A stretch of 64,000 nucleotides of DNA, from contig WNNJ02001228.1 of the NCBI GenBank assembly GCA_012934845.2, forward strand, positions 46,667 through 110,666, in the 5' to 3' direction. Shown here piece by piece: positions 12,701 to 24,700 of this stretch (its first letter is position 1; each line of letters begins with the position of its first letter). A model generated the notes under the pieces. It was given only the letters and a program-made list of their open reading frames with translations, searched no databases and was not told the origin of the DNA. The DNA comes from Pomphorhynchus laevis (Eukaryota > Acanthocephala > Palaeacanthocephala > Echinorhynchida > Pomphorhynchidae). The position numbers and the translations under genes are program-made.

Positions 12701-15700
12701 TTTGTAAGTACAAATTTAAAGCATTGAGCTACACTTGGCATCTTAGATTTAAATCTAAGATTTACATGCAAATTTATGAAATACAAACCGTAACTAATTT
12801 TTGCCTACAACAAAATGTTTAATAATACAACTTTATTCAACAAATAAACGACGCATATTTCGGGCTGTTAAATATATATATTGGAATATAATCTAGATAT
12901 AATCCAGTTAAATATAATCTAGATTTGAATATTCACGATTTAAAGAACTATTCTATTTTAGCTGTTATCTCACTTCAAGCATCTACTTAAGATGAAATTA
13001 TCGTATTTTATAAATTTTATTTGAAAAAAAACCTATTATTTCACGATCTTTAAGATGTAATATATCATGTTATATGATAGCACACTTCCTCGATATCATC
13101 ATCATCAGTATATGTTGTCATAATATGGTAATACAGTTGATATTCGTTTAACGGTATTTTATGCCATGATTTTGTATCATTATGCGTTTAATATTGTTTT
13201 CCATAGTTTTAATATTCTATTTTTGTTTATAAAAGGAAAATAAAATATTTTATGAAATTTTATGAAATTTGATTTCATAAAATCAAATTGTAAATGAGAT
13301 ACAATTAATAGTATTGATGAAGTGCTTTACCCATTGGCTTTTCCTCAAGCATCCAAATATAAGCATAAAAGCATTGTAATACTGGCGTAGGAAATACCTC
13401 CTTTGGAGACTCTGAATAATCTACTGATAAGATTGGTATGGAAAACGCATCCGTCCACTCTCGTAGATAAGTCTGCGAAACATAAATATAATAGGATTAA
13501 AAGATTAATATAATATGGTTGAAGGATTACTAGGATTAAATAATTATTTAAAAAACTAGAAATAAAGCGGTATATAGTCATAAAACTTTTAATTGTAACA
13601 ATGAATTCACAAGTACATGAACTTTAAATTATACAAATATAATTTTATATAAGTGATATAAATTTATATATATTTACTTATAAGTTATATAAGTAAATGA
13701 AGTTTTATCTTTTATATATCACAATATCCATGAAAACAAGTGTGTGCCACCGTATTTCACTAATTTTAAATTTAATAGAATTTTATTTTTAACACAATTA
13801 AATTCGTAGTCTAAATACGGTGTAAATTGTTTGATGTTTCAATCAAAATCCTTGCTAAATGCGAGCACAATTAAAATAAAGAAATATCAATAGTAATAAA
13901 TATTAATACTAAAATATTAACTTTTGCACACCGAATTATTATATTCATAAGCATAGGTAACACATATCAATACCAATAAATTTACAAAACTAAAGACTTC
14001 ACATTTTAGCATTTTTTAAATTTGTAAAATTTTTAGAATTTTACAAATACTAGTGCTAATAGAAGGAGATTTAGCTTTCGAGTTTATTTATTACAAATAT
14101 ACCATAAGTTATATGCAAGTTTTAGATTAAAGATGACCTGACTACAACACCAATTCAAATTCAAAATTCTTTATTTTAAATATTTATAAATGATTTTGTA
14201 AATTTAGCATTTATTTACTTTATTAAGATATCACCTTGATATTAATATATTATATTTTATATTTTTATTGGTTAACATTTTTATTAATATTTAATATAGA
14301 AAATAATATATATTTAAATATAAAAAATTTATATTTTTAATTAAATCAAATTGACAAAACTTTATCTAGTGTTTAAACTATAAATAAATAAAAGCAGAAT
14401 CAAATTAAACTTAAATAAAACTAAAAATATTACAAATAAAATTGAAATATATTTAAATATTAAATTTAAACCAACTTAAGCAAAAAGGAAAGGTTAAATA
14501 AGCTATTAAAAACATACACATTTATTTCTTATTTTGGCATCTTTTTACTTTTCGTGGAACGAAGACATTCATGTTGTTTATTCAAAAAAATCTCCTCAGG
14601 AGAGTTTTTGCGTATAAATCTCCTGAAAATTTATTCACCCCTAAAATGAAAAATGTCAAAGAAAATATAATCAGGAGCAATAAAAGAAAGGAAAAGATGG
14701 CTTATGAAGGATATTTCTATACTAATAGGTAGTGTAGAAACACTACCTAATAGTGTTTAGGTAGTGAAGCAATATTATACACTATTAGGTAGTGCTTAGG
14801 TAGTGTTTAGGTAGTGAAGCAATATTATACACTATTAGATAGTGCTTAGGTAGTGTTTAGGTAGTTAAGCAATTTAGGTAATCAGTAGCAATAAAGGAAA
14901 GGGGAAAGGGGGGAAAGGGGGAACAAAGCTCAAAGCAAGTATCCTTTTTATGATTATATTTTTATGATTACATTATTACAAACTTTATTGCTCCTGATTA
15001 CCTAAATTGCTTCACTACCTAAACACTACCTAATAGTGTATAATATTGATTCACTACCTAAATACTATTAGGTAGTGTTTCTACACTACCTAATAGTGTA
15101 GAAATATCTTTCATAAGCTATATTTTCCTTTATTGCTCCTGATTATATTTTCTTTGACATTATTCATTTTAGGAGTTAATAAATTTTCAGGAGATTTATA
15201 CGCAAAAAATCTCCAGAGGAGATTTTTGCGCTCAACGAAAATCAAGCAATTAATTTCTTTAAAAGTTAAATCATGAAATAAAATCAACCAATTAATTTCT
15301 TTAAAATTTATAATACAAATCCTGATATTTTATTATTTTTATCTCTTCATTCGTATGATGGGACTATTAATCAATTAATAGTCGTATGAAATTATTAATG
15401 AATAATAATTATTTATTAATAATTTATTGATAAATTAATAAATTTTATTAATTTATTAATTAGATATTAATAAAATTATTTAGGAAATAATTATTTAAAA
15501 AATTATTATAAATATATCTATTAAAATTATAGTTAAAATTAAAATGCAATTGATATATTGGCAGTACGCAAATGATATGAAATACAGCACTGACCTCGTG
15601 TGTGCTAGACCATTCGGCGATGAAACCACCACCATGAATATGAAACATGATTGTCTTAGGCGGTGAAGTTGAATACAACATATCGCTTGGCATAGAACTT

Positions 15701-18700
15701 TTATTAATGTTTAATGCACCCTTTTAAATTGAATAAAAACTGAATTAGTGGAATGCGGGTGTTACAAAATTCGAATTATTACCAATGTTTCTTGCATAAT
15801 ATATTTTGAGATTAACTTGACTCTGACTGGTTGACCTTTTTCCAAACGGATATGACTTATTTTACACGATTTGGAGCGATTATTTGGGCTGATGTAAATT
15901 GCTAAGGAGGGAAGGGTGTAGAACGTATTTAAAGCAACGGTTTGTTGTTGATATCTTGCAACATACTTTGAAATAAAAATATTAAATATATATTACACCA
16001 GTAATAATAGAATTGGTAATAAAAATATTTATCCAACGTTAGCGATATGTGCTTTGTAATAAATTTAATTTAAATTAATTATCACTAAAATGCATCATGT
16101 GGTAAAAGAGACGATAAGATTAAAACTGTTTTATGTTTCAGCAACGAGAATAATCATAATTGTGAATAAAATATATTTATGTTTTTAAACGAATATCAAC
16201 AAATCGTTACATCCGTCGGCACTAAAAATTTAAAAAGTGGACATTATTTGCTAATAAGTAAATTTAAAAAGAAACAATCCACAATCCTTACACCATGAAA
16301 TTTAATTGCAGAGCAGAAAATATGATAATAATTGTTTTACAAAACAATTATATAGATTAATGTAAAATTATTTTTTGGATATTTTAATCCGTTGGATATA
16401 AAAATATCGATATCATTACTAACTTATAAATTGCTATTGAATTAATGATTGGGATATTTGACTCGAATTTCTGATATATGTTTCTTAAAAGTATACATTA
16501 TTTTATGTAAGAAGATTTATATTATATTAAAAAATCAAAAATAATGTATAAATTAATAATTTATATAATTAAAAAATACATATTAATTATTACTTAAATT
16601 TATTATTTTAAATATAAAATTAATTTATTTATATTTGATTGATATTTTTGATAAATGCTTTTATTCTTACGTTTTATTATTATTTTTATTATTTGTTGAA
16701 TAAATAGCAGAGCAGTTAGTTGTAAATTGTATCATAATATCAAAATATTTAAAGGCAGTCTAAATTGATAACCTATGAAATAAAGATATATTTTAGAAGT
16801 AATTAAATGTTGTTTATAAATATGTCGGTTATGTTGTTTAATATGTCGTTATTAATGTCGTTAATATAAGCGTATTAATTTAAGTGGTTTGGAATATTTA
16901 ATATATTTATAAAAGCATAAAACGAGATTAATTTTAAAGTAAATCAAACTAAAAAAAACTTTTAATCAAAGTAAATTTTTAAGTAAATCAAACTTTTAAA
17001 TTGTAATGTTAAATTCACACTACACTTTATAGAAATAAATGGAATAATTTGAGTCAATTAAAAAGATATATCAAATAAAAAATTTCATAAAAATTCAAAT
17101 AAATTATAATTTATTTAAAATTCAAATAATTTAATATTACCTGCGTTAATTTACAAATGAAATGCAATGAAGGATTTCATTTATTTAGAAACACATCTAA
17201 CTGTTAAAGAAACATTATATAAATTAAACATAAAAGCTTTGTAAAACTTGATTAACAAACAGTTGATAACGCGTAAATAATTTTTATTTAAACTAAAACA
17301 GATTAAATAAGAAATTAATAAAGCTATAGCCAGATTCGATTAATAATTTTTAATTTATGTTATGCAAATTATTGAATACTCGGGGATTGTTAGCCAAAAA
17401 AAATGTTTTTATGAGATACAACTCGGGCTTACATTTTAAGATTACATTTCATGATAAAATTACAGAATTTTATTGATTTGTTTTTGTAGAATAAAAATAA
17501 GAATACATTTATTTATCTTACATTTATTTCTTTATGATATCCTAGAGAACTTAAATTTCGATGGGATACATTTCCTTATAGTTAACCCGGAAGAATGAAC
17601 AATTTAAAAGTTTGATCAAATGCTTTAGACAATAACACATTCAATAAAGGCTGTTTGAAAGAACTTTGATTTGGATAAACTGTTTAATTTCGCATAAAGG
17701 CGTGGTTGTGGAAATAAATCGTAATATTAAGAGAATTTTCTATAAAACTCGAAATTAATCAGCAAGTGTTTGTTTATAATGTTGGACAATTTTGCCTCCC
17801 ATCACATAAAAATACACCAAGAAATTGATAGGATTTAATTAAGTCTAAATTGATAACATTTAAATTGATTTTGATTTATAAAATTAAAATAATAAATACA
17901 AAATAAATAATATTTTAGTAAATAAATATGTCTAATCAAAGTAGATTAAATCTGTTTTTTATTTTTTATATCATAATCTAAATCGTTCTTAATATAGAAT
18001 GATAAAAAACATATTAACTAGTCATCTTCTAATTTACCTTTCGATTATGACTTCATTCAGAGCTCAATATTTCCTTACTTTTATAGAAAAGATTAAGAGT
18101 TCACCTACTCAAAGATTATCCCATATGCAGAATAAGTACTTCTGACAATGATCATGCTACCAAATATGACAAAATCTGTAGTTCAATGATAACTTACGCG
18201 TATGATAGTATGGTCAGATAAAATTGCTACATAAAATTGCTACACGGAATAAAAAGATTTTTTTATTCAATCAATAATAATCGAAAAGTTACTCGTCGAA
18301 ACTGAACTTTTGTACGAAAGTGCTTTAGAGTTTTTGATCTTTCAGCATGTGATGAAATGTAAGTCTATAAATATTGACATTAATTCGAAAGTACTTTGGC
18401 TTCATAAACTTTCCAGTATTCATCATAATATTTGAACTTACGTCTATAAGTTTTACATTACTTAGACCAAACAATGTTTTACTAAATCCAACAGTTGCAT
18501 TCAGGTAGCTTGTGTGAGCCTAAAAGCGGAAACAATCAATATAGAAAAGTGATTAATATCAGAGTTATGAGCGTTTATTTAACTTTCAAATAAAAATCTC
18601 AATTAAAATCACAAACATTAATGGTAAGAAACAATGAAATTAAATTTTAAATTTTATGAAAAATAGCTTTGCAAGCAAGTGTTTCAATAGATCAAGCAAG

Positions 18701-21700
18701 TGATTCAAACACTGTTTTAAAACAAAGTCACGTAAATCCAGGTAATAATACCAAGGCAAGAATATCATCAAGTGTAAGAATGTCTTTTATATCACAATAT
18801 AATTAAATGACATTGTAATTATTTAATTAAATGACATTTAACGAAGTGATTAAACACGCACAATCATTTACAATCAGTGCGTGTTTCATTAGAATACTAA
18901 AGTAGAAACATAAACAATCGCTTATTAACTTATAAAAGTTAGTAAGCGATTGTTCAGTGTTTTATTATATATTTGATTATATTTCAAAGCAGGATCAACG
19001 AAAATAGAAAAATAATAATAATTTATTCATATATTAATAAATAATATAAATATATTAATAATATATTTAATAAATATATTAATAATATATTTAATAAATA
19101 TATTAATAATTTTAATATATTAATAATATATTTATATTAAGCCTAAAAGTATAAAAATTACTAATTTTTCCGATTTTGGTTACTAAACTTTTTAAATCTT
19201 ATTTTATTATTTAATAAAATTAAATTTTTATTGGTGTATCGAATTGTACAGTTTTATCTGCAAAACAATGCTTTGATGAAGACGATTAATCTTCGTAAAA
19301 TCTGCAGAATATTTGGACGCAAGCTCGTAATACTATATATCCCAGTTTATCTCAGTTTTAGCTTGTTTATCAAGCTAAAACAAGCCTTTTTATTTAGTAA
19401 AATAAATATCCATATATTATTTATTTAGTATTTGCAAACATGGAATTATATATGATGAACATTTTGTTATTATTGCTGACATGCTTCAAACAAATTATTT
19501 ATTGCTAGTTATGATGTAATTTTGATTTATACTTATTGATGAATTCCATTGCATTGTAGCAGACTATCAACGTCATCACTAAATGTAATAAATCACTTTT
19601 GATTATAAATCACTTTTGATTTATACTTATTGATGAATTCCATTGCATTGTAGCATATTATCAACGTCATCACTTTCATCATCACTATGACTCATCAGTG
19701 CCAGTTTCCTCCCACTGCTGGATGCAGAGGAGGACTAGCAGACGGCAATGAACAAATGAATCAAGTGCATGATGTACTAGAAAATATCTAGTAACATCAT
19801 CTAGAGGGCTGAATTAGCACCACAGCTTCACTAAATTGGATCATTAGCAAAAGCACTGGCAAATGCCAGCGCAAGGCATTTTAATATCTGCTTACTTCTA
19901 TTTCTCAAATGATGATACCATTCCGCGTGAATTTTTTCGTAATCATATAAGCCCGACGCGAAAGAATGACGAATGCCGTTTCGTCATCCCTATGAATCAT
20001 CAGTGCCAGTTCCCTCAACTGATGGATGCAGAGGATGACTAGTCCTCCTCTGCATCCAGCAGTTGTGAAACTATTGTAGTGCTAATTCAGCACTCTAGAT
20101 GATGTTACTAGATATTTTCTAGTACATCATGCACTTGATTCATTTGTTCGTTGCCGTCTGCTAGTCCTCCTCTGCATCCAGCAGTGGGAGGAAACTGGCA
20201 CTGATGAGTCATAGTGATGACGAAACGGCATTCGTCATTCTTTCGCGTAGGGCTTATATGATTAATAAAAACCTTTTTATAAAACAACCTTTTTTACAAC
20301 AAGCTTTTTATATAAGAACCTTTCTATATAACAAGCTTTTTAAATAAAACTTTTTATCAAGCAACCCTTTTATATAACAACCTTTTATAGAACAACCATT
20401 TTATATAAAAGGTCAGAATACAAAAAATTCTTGTAAGATAATGCACATCATATTTTATTTACAAACTTTCTTTAAATGAATTAAACTTGCAAAGTAATAC
20501 CTTGTCAATCCGTTGATTTGGATTTAAAATATATTTAACTGATTTCTTCATCAGAGTTTGAATTGTAAACTCATCAAATATGGATTTAGAATATTCTGGA
20601 TATACTGACATTGTCGATGTTAACAAAACAAACGCTTCTTTCAACATTTCCGAATACTAAAATCACATTTTCAAGGTTAACTGTGACAGCTTAGTTTAAC
20701 GCTTAGTAAACGGATTTTCAAATTAAACTTTAACAAAGTTGAAGCTTTATATGACAGCTTATCTTTATTGATGAAAATATCATTATGTAATGTGTAATTC
20801 TTACAAAAAATATGAAGTGTACTAAAAAATTATACTCAGTTCCTATGCAATAATTTCAGATTTTTATTATTTAAACAACAAAAGCCTTTGTTAAATAATT
20901 AAATTATAAAATTATTACATAGCACCTGAGTATAAAAGGATTACAACAGGCGCTTCACATTATAAATCATTCATATATAGAAAGTATCAATGGAATTATG
21001 TATAAATAGGTTGATGATTCTTCAAACTTCACCCGTGATCCAATGAAGGATGCTTAATGAAGGATGGTCCAGGATCAATTACGAAATGCGGCATTTATAG
21101 AAAATTGTGTTGCTTGGTAGACTGGACTTCATTTCATGATTTTCAGTCACCATGTCACTTCTAGACGACCACTTCAGCATCGAAATGATGAAGTCCCCGG
21201 AAACACTCATCAGTATAATGAAGTACCTACTGGTCGTTTTGGTTTTTCTGTGTGACATTGTAACGGTCCAGGACCGTTGTCTAGAAGTGACATGGTGAAT
21301 GAAAGTCGTAAATCAAAGTTCAGTCTATCAAGCAACACCATTTTCTACGTATATAATGTGACATTATATAAAATTTATAATAGTAACATTATCATTTAAA
21401 TATAATTAATTCATATTATTGTGCCAGCTGGATGCTATAAATTGTAGTTCACCAATTCACGGAGTTAGGATGGCTATAACATATTAAATAATATGAAAGT
21501 AAAACATATTTCTTAGATTTCTCATGTATACTAAATATCAATATATAACTCTTCCGAAACTATAAAGTTGGTTAAAAACCTTATCTAGTTTAATAATTTA
21601 AATTAATTTTATCATTTTATTATTTTATCATTCATATCATCATTTTATAGTATCATCATTTTTAACTTCATTAAATATATATTATTAATAAATATAATAT

Positions 21701-24700
21701 ATAATATATATTTAATACATATTAAAGTACTAAATTACCTTATAAGGTATTTTTAAATTATCTTTTACAAGAATAAAAGTAAAAATTTGTTAATAAAATA
21801 TTAAAATAATAATACAATATTTGTTAATCTTAAATTATTATTGAAATTTTTAAATTCCCTATCAGCTAATTTTCTTGAACTGTTTATTTTTCGAGAAAGA
21901 TAATATCAGCTAATTTTCTTGAACTGTTTATTTTTCGAGAAAGATAACGAAAACGGCTGTGAATACTTTTGGGAGTAATTAATTTTAATTTTATAATTTA
22001 ACATATCTGCCGTATAGTATCAATGATGTATAATAATTAAAATTTATAGCGATATATCTGGAATTTTCTCACAAAGCAACATAATAATTTAAATCAAACA
22101 CCTTTAGAACTGTTGATATTAATATTGAGCTATTAAATTTATTCAATAGCAAACATCTAGAATATATAGATCATATATGTTTTCCTCATAGTAATAACAG
22201 CTTATTTTCTTGCTATCAGAATAGAATTACCCCGGTATTATGAATTGACTAATAAATAACAGACGTTGTATCAGAATAAGAATTAGAGGTCATCAGGAGG
22301 AACTGCTATGCTATCAGGTTTCGGCCCCTAACTCCTCTACCCAACATAGCAGCGGGGCCAAATACATGCTAATGATGTATTTCCTCTGAAATAACTATCT
22401 AGTATCTTATTCTAATGCAAAGTATATTATTTATTATCCATCCATAAAAATTTGCCACTTAAGAGTTTAAATTTATTCTTTATATTATTGTGTTGATTTA
22501 TATATTTTACTATTTTCTGCTTGATGTTATTTTTATAGTAACCTAGTTTAAAATATGTATCTATTAAATTATTTAAATGATTTTGAAGAAAGCCAATATC
22601 ATTACATATTGTTGCAATTCTTAAAATTTCATTATTTAATGTATTATATTTTATATTATATGGTATGCATGAATGCTCATGCAAAAATATGTTTCTTGTA
22701 AATTTAAATATGTCATCTTTACGATATAAATTAATAGTAGTTTTAGTTAATGTTAATTTAATGTTCATATCTAGATATACACCTTCTTTATCATTAATAT
22801 TGGTTTTGTTAAGAATAAGGCTTTCTGAATAAATGTGCTCATCAATTGAATAAAAATTATTAGAATTAAATACACATATATCATCAATGTATCGAAACAT
22901 ATATTTCATATATTTATATTGTTTAGATTTAGTTTTTACACAGTTATGAACAAATTCATATTATATAAAGCTTAAAAACAAGTCAGCTCTAATTGGGCTA
23001 CTATTACCCCTCATTGGAACACCTTTTACTTGCCTAAATATAGATGTCCCTACTTTTAAATAATTTTGATTTATCAAAATATTTAAGGATTCTATTAATT
23101 CAATTTTATCCATATATTTATATTTGATGGTTTAATTTTTGTTAGATAGGCGTTATAATTATTATAACATATATATGAATATCTTTTTTCGAATATAAGA
23201 TTAATTAATTTTACTAACGCTTCTTTAATATCTACTAAATCTAGATTTGTATAAAGCGTACTAAAATCGTATGTATTTATATTTTGAAAATTTATTCCTT
23301 TTGTAAATTTAAAATTAAATTTAATTTAATTTTATGTTGAAAACATAAAATTTGTGAAAATTAACAAACAATTATATATTTACAGTTCGTTATATAATAA
23401 CTTAAATGATTACTTTAGTAAGCTGATTAATAGTGAAAGCTCGAATATATCTAAAATAAAAATTCGGAAAGATTATATATTTGATAAAATCAAAAATAAA
23501 ATGAAAATAACAAACAATTATAAAAGGAAAGATAAAATTAATAAAGATATGTATAAAGAACTTACTAAATTAAAGGATAACTATATAATAACAACTATTG
23601 ATAAAGCTAGTAATAACTTTGTCTTCATATGCAAAAAGCTTTATTATGATATACTAATGAAAGAGGTTAATTCTAATGATTTAAATGTAAATCCAACATA
23701 TGAACGTAGTGAGTTGAGTTTAGAAACAATTATTACAAGTCATTGTTCCATAATTGATAAGAAGGGTATAAGGGTTGAATCAGATAATAAAACTATACCT
23801 ATATTATATTGGAATCCAAAATTACATAAAAATACCAATAAAACCTACGTTCATATGTAGTGCGTTTAAATGTACATTAAAACCACTTTCTGTCTATATG
23901 AATAAAATACTTAAAGCAATTAAAGCACACTTTAAAAAATATTGCAAGGTAATCGAAATTAATACTGGTATAAAACACTATTTCAGTATTAATTCTACAA
24001 AAGAATTTTTAGAACAGACAAAAGGAATAAATTTTCAAAATATAAATACATACGATTTTAGTACTCTTTATACAAATCTAGATTTAGTAGATATTGAAGT
24101 AGCGTTAGTAAAATTAATTAATCTTATATTAGGAAAAAGATATACATATATATGTTATAATAATTATAACGCCTATCTAAAAACATTAAACCATTAAGTA
24201 AATATAAATATATGGATAAAATTGAATTAATAGAATTTTTAAATATTTTGCCAGGTCAAAATTACTAAACATAAGCAAAAAATACATTTAGAAAAATAAA
24301 AATTTTTCGATATCAGCAGATAGATCCCTAATTTAAAGATGTTTTATTGAAGATTATCCAAAATATAGAAGTTTATTTTAAAATCAAGAAAATTAAATTA
24401 ACATCAATGAAAACTACTTATAATTTATATCGTAAATATGGCATATTTAAATTTACAAGAAACATATTTTTGCATGAGCATTCATGCATACCATATAATA
24501 TAAAATATAATACATTAATTAATGAAATTGTAGGAATTGCAACAATTTGTAATGATATTGGCTTTCTTTAAAATCATTTAAATAATTTAATAGATGCATA
24601 TCTTTAACAAGGTTACTATAAAAATAACATCAAGCAGAAAATAGTAAAATATATAAAAATAAATCAACGCAATATTATTAATAACACAATATTATTGTGT

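Noticed and set aside
18090-18175. Extra lipase exon between 15965 and 18442
   Set aside because: Splice-like sites exist, but phases do not fit and the protein is already continuous through the exon at 15783-15965.
23354-24197. Host gene interpretation of the Lys/Asn/Ile-rich frames
   Set aside because: RT motifs (PKLHKN, YDFSTLYTNL, YIDD in sister copies) and multiple dispersed copies identify them as Penelope-like.
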